DNA from: Candidatus Staskawiczbacteria bacterium
Lineage (GTDB): Bacteria > Patescibacteriota > Minisyncoccia > Minisyncoccales > Staskawiczbacteraceae
Direction: 5' to 3'
Length of the DNA stretch: 34,676 nt
Assembly: GCA_903831095.1 (NCBI GenBank)
Contig: CAIKWD010000013.1
Span: 1 to 34,676 of the forward strand
Part shown: piece after piece, positions 23,007 to 30,709 of the stretch
Numbering within the stretch: position 1 is the first letter of the stretch
Layout of the letters: the number at the start of each line of letters is the position of its first letter
The notes under the pieces: generated by a model
Databases searched by the model: none
The model's input: only the letters and a program-made list of their open reading frames with translations
Told to the model about the DNA's origin: nothing
Position numbers and translations under genes: made by a program

Positions 23007-23771
23007 ATGCCTGCTGAAGTTAAAATATTGTTAGAGGGTTATACAAATGCTGATTATTTTGCTGAAAATGGCGAAGAAAGAAATCAGCCGACTATTTCCT
23101 TAGTAAGGGATGGGGATTTTGTAATTGTAGTAGACCCAGGAGTTTTGGAAAGCCAACAGCTTTTAATTGAGGCATTGGAAAAGGAAAATTTAACGGTTTC
23201 AGACGTAAACGTAGTTTTTATTACACATTCACATATTGACCATTATAGGAACATTGGGATGTTTCCCAAAGCAAAAACTTTGGAATTTTTTGGGCTGTGG
23301 GACAAGAATTCAGTTGAAAAATGGACAGAGAATTTTACTTCCAATATAAAAGTTATATTTACTCCTGGTCACGACTACACAGGAATTACTCTTTTAGCAA
23401 CAACAGCAGACGGAGTGGTTGCAATATGCGGGGATGTTTTTTGGAAGGAAAATTTTCCCGTAGAACCCAAAGATGATGCATATGCCTCGGATATTGATAA
23501 ATTAAAGCAAAGCAGAGAAATGATTTTGGGTGTGGCAGATTGGGTAATTCCAGGTCATGGTAAAATGTATAAGAATTATAAGGGAATGGTTCCAGTTAAA
23601 AATATAGAGGAAGATGAAAAGCAAAAAAACTTTGGAATTTGTAGAAAATGTCACAAAATTATGAAAACCAAGCGCGACAGCTGTAAATGCAGGCAATATT
23701 TATGCCACCATTGTTGCGAATGCGGTTTGGATTGTAATAATTGCAGTTGCAGCCATAAAAAAGACGCTTAA
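23007..23771 (+). CDS. MBL-fold metallohydrolase with Cys-rich C-terminal tail
   Basis: The first 205 or so residues are a metallo-beta-lactamase-fold hydrolase with the zinc motif THSHIDH, a further His in FTPGHDYTG, an Asp in CGDVFW and a last His in VIPGHG. The pattern resembles MBLAC1-type proteins. The last 43 residues carry eleven Cys (CRKC...CKC...CHHCCEC...CNNCSC), like one or two zinc ribbons or a metal-storage tail. The substrate is unknown. It is followed 4 nt later by the S51 gene, so they are likely co-transcribed. Confidence 0.85.
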   Translation: MPAEVKILLEGYTNADYFAENGEERNQPTISLVRDGDFVIVVDPGVLESQQLLIEALEKENLTVSDVNVVFITHSHIDHYRNIGMFPKAKTLEFFGLWDKNSVEKWTENFTSNIKVIFTPGHDYTGITLLATTADGVVAICGDVFWKENFPVEPKDDAYASDIDKLKQSREMILGVADWVIPGHGKMYKNYKGMVPVKNIEEDEKQKNFGICRKCHKIMKTKRDSCKCRQYLCHHCCECGLDCNNCSCSHKKDA

Positions 23772-23774
23772 AAT

Positions 23775-25085
23775 ATGAAAAAGATTTTTTTACTAGTCTT
23801 AATATTTTTGTTTTTTTCTTTGGCGTTTGGCGTCTCTGCCAGCCAGACAAATATTACTTATTTTCAAAAGGGGAATATAAACATATCAAATCCTGAAATA
23901 TCTCAGGCTTTTTATGACGAACTTAAGGGAAGCGCCAGGGATTATTTTATTGATTCTAAAAAAGATTTTCAGTTGAATATTAATGTTGTTGTGCCTAATC
24001 CTGAAAATAGGGATGGAAAATATTCAATAAAAGTTTTTTCAATAAATGGAGATAAGGAAAATCAGGTGGCATTGGTTGATGGAACTTTGATTGAATGGGA
24101 GCCATATTATGAAAAAGTTGATAGGGATTATTTTTTAAAAGGTCCGGAGCTTATTCAGCAGTTTCCTGCGGGAAAATATAAAATTGAAATTTATTCCAAT
24201 GACAATTTAGGCAAGTATATTTTATTTGTTGAGGGAAAAGAATTAATTACTTTTTTGTCAGTATTGAATAATTATTGGCAATTGCCGTTTTTAAAGGCAA
24301 CTTTTTTTAAGACTTCTGTTTTGGAATTTTTCTTTACTCCTTTTGGTATAGCGGGAATAGTTTTATTTGGAGGGTTGCTTATTTTTCTTGCTTTGATTTA
24401 TTATTTGATTGGAGTTGCAAAAAAAATCATAAAGCACAATCAAGCAAAAACTTTGCTTTTAACTTCTTCTTTTCCAGAAATGCAGGACGAAATAATAAAA
24501 CTTCTTCAAAAACCAGCTTATGATGTTACGGTTGCATTTATAATGACAGCCCACAAGTATAAATTGGAAGATGACCCATCCTACAGAGATGAAGATTTAC
24601 AACTTATGAGAAATACTGGGTTTAATGTGGAAGAGGTTGACATAGATGGCAAAACAGAGGTTCAAGTAATGAAATTGTTGGAATTTAAAGACATAATTTT
24701 TGTAGCTGGAGGAAACACTTTTTACTTGTTAAAGTCAATGAGAAAGTGTAATTTTGAAACGGTAATTAGAAAACTTTTAAAGTGGGGTAAAGTTTATATT
24801 GGAGTTTCTGCAGGAAGTATTGTTGCTGGTAAAACAATTCAAACAGCCAATTGGAAAAATATTGACAAAAATGCAGTTGGTTTGAAAGATTTAAAAGGAT
24901 TAGGTTTGGTTCCGTTTGATTTGTTTGTTCATTATGAGCCAGAGTGGGCTGAAATAATAAAACAGAAAATTCCAAAGGCGAAGAAAAGATTAAAAAATTT
25001 GAGAATTTTGGAAGATGGTCAGGCAATTTTAGTCCAAGGTAAAGAAGTTGATTTAATTGGCGACGGCGAAGCAATAGTTATATGA
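23775..25085 (+). CDS. Membrane-anchored peptidase S51 (dipeptidase E-like) fusion
   Basis: The 436-aa protein starts with a signal peptide (MKKIFLLVLIFLFFSLAFGV, cleavage near residue 23), then a beta-rich outer domain to about residue 175. A membrane helix follows at about 193-218 (FGIAGIVLFGGLLIFLALIYYLIG). The C-terminal 210 residues resemble family S51: VAGGNTFYLL, the nucleophile elbow GVSAGS with Ser345, and the FVHYEPEW His region. S51 enzymes are usually free cytosolic proteins of about 230 aa, so the anchored form is unusual. Topology puts the peptidase domain in the cytosol. Confidence 0.83.
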   Translation: MKKIFLLVLIFLFFSLAFGVSASQTNITYFQKGNINISNPEISQAFYDELKGSARDYFIDSKKDFQLNINVVVPNPENRDGKYSIKVFSINGDKENQVALVDGTLIEWEPYYEKVDRDYFLKGPELIQQFPAGKYKIEIYSNDNLGKYILFVEGKELITFLSVLNNYWQLPFLKATFFKTSVLEFFFTPFGIAGIVLFGGLLIFLALIYYLIGVAKKIIKHNQAKTLLLTSSFPEMQDEIIKLLQKPAYDVTVAFIMTAHKYKLEDDPSYRDEDLQLMRNTGFNVEEVDIDGKTEVQVMKLLEFKDIIFVAGGNTFYLLKSMRKCNFETVIRKLLKWGKVYIGVSAGSIVAGKTIQTANWKNIDKNAVGLKDLKGLGLVPFDLFVHYEPEWAEIIKQKIPKAKKRLKNLRILEDGQAILVQGKEVDLIGDGEAIVI

Positions 25086-25300
25086 AGATAAACGTAAAAG
25101 CAAAACCGGGGGCGAGGGAAGAAAAAGTTGAGAAAATAGACGACTCAAATTACATTGTTTCTGTAAAAGAGCCACCCATAAAAGGTAAGGCAAACGAGGC
25201 AATTAGAAATGCTTTGGCAGTATATTTTAAAACCGGTTCGTCACGTGTTAAAATAGTGTCGGGATACACATCGAGAAATAAAGTAATAGAAATTATTTAG
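25082..25300 (+). CDS. DUF167/YggU-family protein
   Basis: This 72-aa protein matches the YggU/DUF167 pattern: MKINVKAKPGAREEKVEKI, PPIKGKANEAIRNALAVYF and KIVSGYTSRNKVIEI. The family has a small alpha/beta fold; its function is unknown. The ATG overlaps the stop of the S51 gene by four bases, so the two are translationally coupled. Confidence 0.9.
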   Translation: MKINVKAKPGAREEKVEKIDDSNYIVSVKEPPIKGKANEAIRNALAVYFKTGSSRVKIVSGYTSRNKVIEII

Positions 25301-25324
25301 AAAATAATATTAATAATAAAAAAT

Positions 25325-25543
25325 ATGGCAGAACACAAAGTTACAATTTTAGGACATACTATTTCTTACGATGAAACCGCAAGCCATGGAATATATTATT
25401 TGACCTATCAAATTGATATGCAGGAGAAAAAAGTATTTTTTGACCAGGCATTCAGTCATGGTTTTGCCAATTTTGAAGATCAGATGGGCAGTAATTACAA
25501 ATTAATTCATCATGGCTCGGAATATCAGTTAGTAAAGATATAA
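25325..25543 (+). CDS. Small uncharacterised protein, 72 aa
   Basis: No family is recognised with confidence. The protein (MAEHKVTILGHTISYDETAS onward) alternates polar and hydrophobic residues in short strands and has several His and aromatic residues. It has no membrane segment. It lies 24 nt after the yggU-like gene and is the last gene before a strong terminator, which supports that it is expressed. Confidence 0.68.
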   Translation: MAEHKVTILGHTISYDETASHGIYYLTYQIDMQEKKVFFDQAFSHGFANFEDQMGSNYKLIHHGSEYQLVKI

Positions 25544-25552
25544 TTTAATATT

Positions 25553-25581
25553 AAAAAGCTTGCCTAGTGCAGGCTTTTTTG
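25553..25581 (+). terminator. Intrinsic terminator after the small protein gene
   Basis: AAAAAGCTTGC (25553-25563) pairs with GCAGGCTTTTT (25569-25579), with one G.T, over CTAGT and into a T-run. Confidence 0.92.
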
Positions 25582-25650
25582 TTAGATTAAATGTGCACTT
25601 TAATTGCAACTGAACCTTGAAATATTAAATGTAAAATAAGGAGATGAAAG

Positions 25651-27288
25651 ATGAAAAGTACAATGTTGGCTGGAATGATGATCAGGAATAATCTTGGGTT
25701 GCCGTCTGGAATTGTTGGAACAAAGGTTTCAATAATTGAAAGGCTTGCAAACGAAATTCCTCAGCTTGGGTTTGTGGTTACAAAAAGCACAAATTTTGGC
25801 GGAAAAGATGGGCACAAGGCTCCAATTATTGCTAGTGTGTCTAACGGATCCTTGATAAATGCGGTTGGTCTTGCAAATGATGGGGCCGAAGCATTAGCCC
25901 GCGAACTTTCAACAGCAAAATTTCCGAAAGGATTTTTGGTAATCGGTTCTGTTTTTGGAGCCACAGTAAAAGACTGTGTCAATGCAGCAAGGCAGATTGT
26001 GCCTTATGTTGGCGCCATTGAGATGAATTTTTCTTGTCCGCACGACGAAAAACAAGGTCTTCAGGTCGGGCAGGATATCAATCTTGTTGTTGAAATCACA
26101 AAAGAAGTGGTTAAATTGGGAAAACCTGTTTTTGAAAAGGTTTCCCCCAAAATGGACCTCGAGGTATTTGTGAAGGCAACGCGCGATCTTGGAATTGCCG
26201 GTTACAGTGTTATCAACACCTATGGTCCGGAAAATTTTGAGGTTGACAAATGGCCTGTATTGACCAACAAGGTTGGCGGGATTTCTGGCCGAAAATTGAC
26301 TGAGATGATGCTTGAATGCACTGCTGTAGTACGGCAACATACTTTACTGGACATTATTACCAGTGGAGGAATTTCAAGACGTCATGATGTTGAGAATGCG
26401 CTAAATGCTGGCGGAACCGTTTGTGCTATTGGAACTGCAACAATGGGGTTGAATACTCCCGAGTTGGCAGACTACTTTGGCATACTAGATTCCGATCTTA
26501 CTACTAATAGCCATAATGCTGAAATTTGGCTGAATATGAAACATTATCCTGTTGAAAATGCGATGAAATACGGCCAATATTTCGTAGAAGAAAATGAAAA
26601 GTTGGCATCGGGTCTGCACAAAATCACTTTTGATAAAGTGTTGATCAGCCGTCCTGGGCAATTTATCTTTGTTTGGATACCCGGACTAGGAGAAAGGCCG
26701 TTTTCAATTCTGGATAATCAGCCATTGAAAATTCTTGTGGCAGTTCGTGGAAAGTGCACAGAATTCCTGAGCAAGCTGGAACCTGGCAAATCAGTAATGG
26801 TTCGCGGTCCTCATGGGAGTGAACCAAAACTGTTGGGCGAAAAAATTCTGCTTGTTGCAGGTGGCACAGGTGCTGCCGCGCTTAGGCAGTTTGCCGAAGA
26901 CTACTGCAACAAAATAAATTTTACCGCAGTACTTGGAGCCAAGGATGAAAAGCATTTGTACATTGAAGGTTTTGTGCCTTTTTGTAACGGAGTTTATCTG
27001 TTTACAGAAAATGGCGATCCAAAAACTACACGTGGGCTTGTTACTGACAAGCTCGACAAAATCATGGAAAAAGACGACTTTGATTTTTGCCTAACTTGTG
27101 GGCCAAAACCAATGGTTAAAAAAGTCTTTGAGATTGCAGAGAAATTTCTTCCAAGCAAAAGAATTCTCGGATCTGTGGAATTTCACACAGACTGCGGAAT
27201 TGGACTTTGCGGAAAAGATGCAACTCCAACAGGCTTGAGGCCATGCGTAGACGGTACTTTTATGACTAAGGAACAATTAGGTTTATAA
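25651..27288 (+). CDS. pyrD: Fused dihydroorotate dehydrogenase PyrD-PyrK
   Basis: Residues 1 to about 300 form a class 1B dihydroorotate dehydrogenase: NFSCPHDEKQG with catalytic Cys129, VFEKVSPKMDLEVFV, and IITSGGISRRHDVENAL for FMN phosphate. Residues from about 315 are a PyrK-type electron-transfer part: LISRPGQFIFVWIP, ERPFSILDN, LVAGGTGAAALR and TCGPKPMV. In other bacteria PyrD and PyrK are separate subunits. The PyrK [2Fe-2S] loop has C515, C520, Asp523 where the third Cys is expected, and C532. ATG is preceded by a clear SD (AAGGAG). Confidence 0.92.
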   Translation: MKSTMLAGMMIRNNLGLPSGIVGTKVSIIERLANEIPQLGFVVTKSTNFGGKDGHKAPIIASVSNGSLINAVGLANDGAEALARELSTAKFPKGFLVIGSVFGATVKDCVNAARQIVPYVGAIEMNFSCPHDEKQGLQVGQDINLVVEITKEVVKLGKPVFEKVSPKMDLEVFVKATRDLGIAGYSVINTYGPENFEVDKWPVLTNKVGGISGRKLTEMMLECTAVVRQHTLLDIITSGGISRRHDVENALNAGGTVCAIGTATMGLNTPELADYFGILDSDLTTNSHNAEIWLNMKHYPVENAMKYGQYFVEENEKLASGLHKITFDKVLISRPGQFIFVWIPGLGERPFSILDNQPLKILVAVRGKCTEFLSKLEPGKSVMVRGPHGSEPKLLGEKILLVAGGTGAAALRQFAEDYCNKINFTAVLGAKDEKHLYIEGFVPFCNGVYLFTENGDPKTTRGLVTDKLDKIMEKDDFDFCLTCGPKPMVKKVFEIAEKFLPSKRILGSVEFHTDCGIGLCGKDATPTGLRPCVDGTFMTKEQLGL

Positions 27289-27299
27289 CCTTACTGTTC

Positions 27300-27324
27300 G
27301 CCCAGCTAACCCTGGGCTTTTTTA
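27300..27324 (+). terminator. Terminator between pyrDK and pyrF
   Basis: GCCCAG (27300-27305) pairs perfectly with CTGGGC (27312-27317), followed by six T. Confidence 0.92.
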
Positions 27325-27337
27325 TTGAATAAAGTAA

Positions 27338-27365
27338 TTGACATTGAGAAATTTTATGTTAATCT
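27338..27365 (+). promoter_or_regulatory. Promoter of pyrF
   Basis: TTGACA (27338-27343), 16 nt, then TAATCT (27360-27365) with extended TGT. It shows that pyrF has its own transcript after the pyrDK terminator. Confidence 0.68.
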
Positions 27366-27422
27366 AATAGTGGAACTTTGAAAAATTTAACAATTGGCTT
27401 AAATGCCAGAAAGGAAGTCGCT

Positions 27423-28175
27423 ATGAGACCGAAAAACATTGAACCGAAAGACAGAATCATTCTGCCGTTGGATATGTCCAACGTTAGATCTGCATTCATT
27501 TTGGCGGAGAAACTCAAAAATCATGTCGGGATTTTCAAAATCGGTTTGGAATTCATTTATTCCACAATCGGGTTTATGATGACAAATCCCACCGGAGCCG
27601 CAGCATACTTCAGCGAGGTTAGCCGCCTTATTGAAATAGTTGGCCCTAGAAGAATTTTTCTTGACGGGAAATTCGACGACATACCAAATACTATTGCTGA
27701 AGCGTCGCGGGCTGTGGCTACAATGAAGCCGATGTTTTTCAATGTGCATGCATCAGCAGGCATTGAATCAATAAGGGCCGCAGTGAAAAACCGCGGAGAA
27801 TCCATGGTTCTTGGAGTTACAGTACTCACTTCAATTGAGCCCGATGAATGCATTTCTATTTTTGGTTCATATCCAGGATCAAAAGTTTTGGACTTTGTAG
27901 GAATGCTGGAAAAGGCGCAAGCACACGGAGTTATTTGTTCACCAAAAGAAGTGGCGCTTATTCGAGAGAACAGTTGTTATGATCAAATGACACTCGTAAC
28001 TCCCGGCACTCGTCCTACGTGGGCATCAACTAACGACCAGAAGCGCGTTATGACGCCCCGTGAAGCAATAAAGGCTGGCGCTGACTACATAGTCTGTGGT
28101 AGACCTATCACAAATTATGCAGATCCTGTCGAGGGCGCGAAACTTGTGGCAGGTGAAATGGAAGAAGCATCGTAA
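27423..28175 (+). CDS. pyrF: Orotidine 5'-phosphate decarboxylase
   Basis: PyrF decarboxylates OMP to UMP. The active-site array DGKFDDIPNT supplies D81, K83 and D86 (D-x-K-x-x-D). ILPLDMSN is the first strand with its Asp, and VTPGTRP and GADYIVCGRPIT form the phosphate-binding end. I choose the ATG at 27423 (250 aa) because AAAGGAAG lies just upstream; the track start TTG 27378 has no SD. The gene is GC-richer than the ribosomal genes. pyrE-like follows 45 nt later. Confidence 0.94.
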   Translation: MRPKNIEPKDRIILPLDMSNVRSAFILAEKLKNHVGIFKIGLEFIYSTIGFMMTNPTGAAAYFSEVSRLIEIVGPRRIFLDGKFDDIPNTIAEASRAVATMKPMFFNVHASAGIESIRAAVKNRGESMVLGVTVLTSIEPDECISIFGSYPGSKVLDFVGMLEKAQAHGVICSPKEVALIRENSCYDQMTLVTPGTRPTWASTNDQKRVMTPREAIKAGADYIVCGRPITNYADPVEGAKLVAGEMEEAS

Positions 28176-28220
28176 AAGAATCAGATTGAAAAAAGAAAAA
28201 CACAAAAAGAAGGAGGATTT

Positions 28221-28991
28221 ATGCAAAGACCGATCAGAATTGAAGGCGATTGTCACATGCAAACTTTGAAAAATTGCGGTGGGTATTATGCCTGCCCCAA
28301 AGATCCAGATGGAAAACGGCTTGGCCCACTTGTTGGTTACGCTGGCAGTTATAAGGCGCCCAATGGAAGCCAAAAAAAGTACGTCGGAGATGTATATGCA
28401 AATTTTGCAAAAGCTGAGATACATCCCAATGTTCTCAAATTTTTTGCAGAAAAACTTACTGTGGAAGTTTACCACAGAATGGATATCGATGATATAGATG
28501 TCCTTTGTGGTGCTCCAATTGGCGGTTATAGCCTTGCTGATGCACTTAGCTTGGCTAATGGCATTGACGTGATAAAGGCTGAAAAGAAAGTCACTGTTGC
28601 AGCTACCGATGACGGAAAGCGCGAAGAATCTGAGCTGGTTTTTGGCCGGCACGAAATTGAAGAAGGTATGAAATACGCCATAGTCGAAGATGTTTGCAAT
28701 AATTTTTCCACTACGGAAAAATTAATCAAGCAAATTTTTTCCAATGGCGGATATATATCTGCAATTATTTGTTTTCTAAATCGCTCACTTGCGGTTGATA
28801 CGCACTATGACTCGGTTACAATTTCGGATCAAATTCCGGTAATCAGCTTGGTGCGTCTTCCAATCAAGGAATATGAACAAGAAAATGTATCGGTTTACGA
28901 AGACATTACCAGTGGCAATGTTGTTTGGAAACCGAAAGACAAAGATACATGGAATAAATTAATGAAGGCGATGGACAAATATCCTCGCTAA
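28221..28991 (+). CDS. pyrE: Orotate phosphoribosyltransferase-like protein
   Basis: This 256-aa PRTase-fold protein is assigned to PyrE by context with pyrDK and pyrF. The ribose-phosphate loop reads YAIVEDVCNNFSTTEKLI. The family consensus is VVDDVxTTGgS; here the acidic pair ED is kept but TTG is replaced by NNF. A GAPIGGYSLADALSLAN block corresponds to the pyrophosphate loop. Another PRTase is possible. ATG is preceded by a near-perfect SD (AAGGAGG). Confidence 0.78.
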   Translation: MQRPIRIEGDCHMQTLKNCGGYYACPKDPDGKRLGPLVGYAGSYKAPNGSQKKYVGDVYANFAKAEIHPNVLKFFAEKLTVEVYHRMDIDDIDVLCGAPIGGYSLADALSLANGIDVIKAEKKVTVAATDDGKREESELVFGRHEIEEGMKYAIVEDVCNNFSTTEKLIKQIFSNGGYISAIICFLNRSLAVDTHYDSVTISDQIPVISLVRLPIKEYEQENVSVYEDITSGNVVWKPKDKDTWNKLMKAMDKYPR

Positions 28992-29017
28992 TAAACCAAA
29001 TTGGTTTAAATTTATAT

Positions 29018-29048
29018 AGAGGTTGGCTTTAAAAGCAGCCTCTTTTTT
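29018..29048 (+). terminator. Terminator after the pyrE-like gene
   Basis: AGAGGTTG-G-CTTT (29018-29030) pairs with AAAGCAGCCTCT (29032-29043), with one wobble and one bulge, followed by TTTTT. A separate short palindrome, AAACCAA/TTGGTTT, lies at about 28993-29007. Confidence 0.82.
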
Positions 29049-29114
29049 ATTGCAATTTTTTGTATGGGACTTGATTTAATTTTGTAAGCGATTAATATAA
29101 AGGATAATAATCTT

Positions 29115-30704
29115 ATGGCTAAAAAGGTAAAGAAAAAGACAAGCGTGAAAAAACCTGTCAAAACCAGGAAGTTTTTGGTTAAGAAAAAAATTACAGTAAA
29201 ACCAAAGCAAAAGAAGATTGTTAAAAAAAAAGTTAAGATTAAAAGAATAATAAAAGCAAAGAAACCAGTTAAGAAAATTATAAAGAAGCCAGCAGCTAAA
29301 AAAGTTGTTGTTAAAAAAATAGTAAAGCATGTTGCAAAGAAACATGTTGTTAGTAAGCCAAAAGCGCAGAAAGCTTTTGAAGCTGAAGCTTTGTTTAAGG
29401 CAAAAATAAAAGTCATTGGTATTGGAGGTGGGGGAGGATCTATTGTTTCTGAAATTGGCAGATCGCTTGAGAAGGCAACATTTGTAATTGCAGATACAGA
29501 TATAAGGGCCTTAAAGAAAAAATCTGGCATAAAATACATGTGGTTTGGCGAGGAGTTGACTCATGGTTTGGGCACCGGAGTAAATGTAGAATTGGCAAAG
29601 CAGGCTGCAGAATCCGCTCGCGACAAAATGGGCACAATTTTCAAAGACCAGGATATTATAATTTTTGTAGCTTCTTTGGGAGGCGGTTTGGGCTCTGGAG
29701 CAACTCAGGTTTTTGCCGAAGTTGCCAAGCAGTTTGGCGGAATTACTTTGGGCATATTTACAATGCCATTTAAGTTTGAAGGGAAAAATAAATACAGAAT
29801 TGCGCAAAACGCCTTGAAAATTTTGAGAGAGTCTTTAAATGTTTCGTTGGTAATTCCAAATGAGAGGATTTTCAAAATAATAGACAGCACAACCCCAATA
29901 ACAAACGCTTTTTCAACTGTAAATAAAAGCCTTATAGAATCCTTGGAAAGCTTGATAGACTTAATTTACAACCCAGGAGTCATAAACATAGACTTTGCCG
30001 ACTTAAGGACAATTTTGCGAGGCAGGGGAAATACAGCATTTTTAAATACTGTAGAAGAATCTGGCAAAGACAGAGTAGAAAAAATCTGTGAAAGTATTTT
30101 TAAAAATCCGTTGTTGCAAAGCACTGCTTTGAATGCAGAAAAGGTTTTGTTTAATATTGCCGGTTCTGATAGTCTTTCAATGTTTGAAGTGGAAAAAATT
30201 AGCAGTCATATTGCCGCGGCAAATCCAAAGGCAAAAATAATATTTGGCATATCAAAGAATTCTAAGCTCAACAACAAAATAAAAACAACTATTTTGATGA
30301 CTGGAGGCCAAATGAAGGAAGAATCTGCTAAAGAAGTTGTTATTAAAAAACCAGAAGCAGTCAAAGCAGTTGTACCAGAGCCAATAAAAGAACCTGTTAA
30401 AAAGGAAATTATTGCTGTTAAAACAGAAATAAAACCAGTTAAAAAAGTAAAAAAATCTAAGCCTACAGTTAAAAAAGAGCCAGTTAATTTAAATGGAAGA
30501 GTTCCAGTTTTTGTCTTGCCAACTGTAGAGGAAGAAACTGAAAAAGTAAGGCTTATGAGTCAGCCAGAAAGCGCCAAGAAAACCATAAGAAGAAGCGGGC
30601 TGGAAATTCAAAAAGCCGAAGAACTTCAGGAAAAAAAGAAAATAGCCCAGGAAAAAGAATGGGAAATCCCAGCTTTTCTCCGCAAAGTTAAATTCAAAAG
30701 TTAA
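29115..30704 (+). CDS. ftsZ: Cell-division GTPase FtsZ with H1-like Lys-rich N-terminal tail
   Basis: Residues 98-400 or so form an FtsZ/tubulin GTPase: IGIGGGGGSIVSEIG, the tubulin signature loop as GGGLGSG (189-195, consensus GGGTGTG), and the synergy-loop NIDFADLRTIL. A K/P/E-rich disordered linker follows, ending in a conserved C-terminal peptide WEIPAFLRKVKFKS, like the (D/E)IPxFLR motif that binds FtsA/ZipA partners. The first 95 residues are an added tail of Lys, Val and Ala repeats (AKKVKKKTSVKKPVKTRK onward), like histone H1 or AlgP tails. At 529 aa it is far longer than typical FtsZ (350-400). Confidence 0.92.
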   Translation: MAKKVKKKTSVKKPVKTRKFLVKKKITVKPKQKKIVKKKVKIKRIIKAKKPVKKIIKKPAAKKVVVKKIVKHVAKKHVVSKPKAQKAFEAEALFKAKIKVIGIGGGGGSIVSEIGRSLEKATFVIADTDIRALKKKSGIKYMWFGEELTHGLGTGVNVELAKQAAESARDKMGTIFKDQDIIIFVASLGGGLGSGATQVFAEVAKQFGGITLGIFTMPFKFEGKNKYRIAQNALKILRESLNVSLVIPNERIFKIIDSTTPITNAFSTVNKSLIESLESLIDLIYNPGVINIDFADLRTILRGRGNTAFLNTVEESGKDRVEKICESIFKNPLLQSTALNAEKVLFNIAGSDSLSMFEVEKISSHIAAANPKAKIIFGISKNSKLNNKIKTTILMTGGQMKEESAKEVVIKKPEAVKAVVPEPIKEPVKKEIIAVKTEIKPVKKVKKSKPTVKKEPVNLNGRVPVFVLPTVEEETEKVRLMSQPESAKKTIRRSGLEIQKAEELQEKKKIAQEKEWEIPAFLRKVKFKS

Positions 30705-30709
30705 AATAT

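Noticed and set aside
11728-25085. TGA recoding to Gly (code 25)
   Set aside because: TGA ends frr and the S51 gene at the expected family ends, within ATGA overlaps, so it acts as stop.
27378-27422. Upstream TTG start for pyrF
   Set aside because: No SD there, while ATG 27423 has AAAGGAAG at good spacing.
28993-29007. Palindrome AAACCAA-A-TTGGTTT as terminator of the pyrE-like gene
   Set aside because: No T-run follows it; the stem at 29018-29043 with TTTTT is the better terminator. It could be an operator, without other support.
29012-29539. 175-aa ORF on the - strand
   Set aside because: It is the antisense of the Lys-rich ftsZ tail, which gives Phe/Leu-rich reading in reverse; no start signal is seen.
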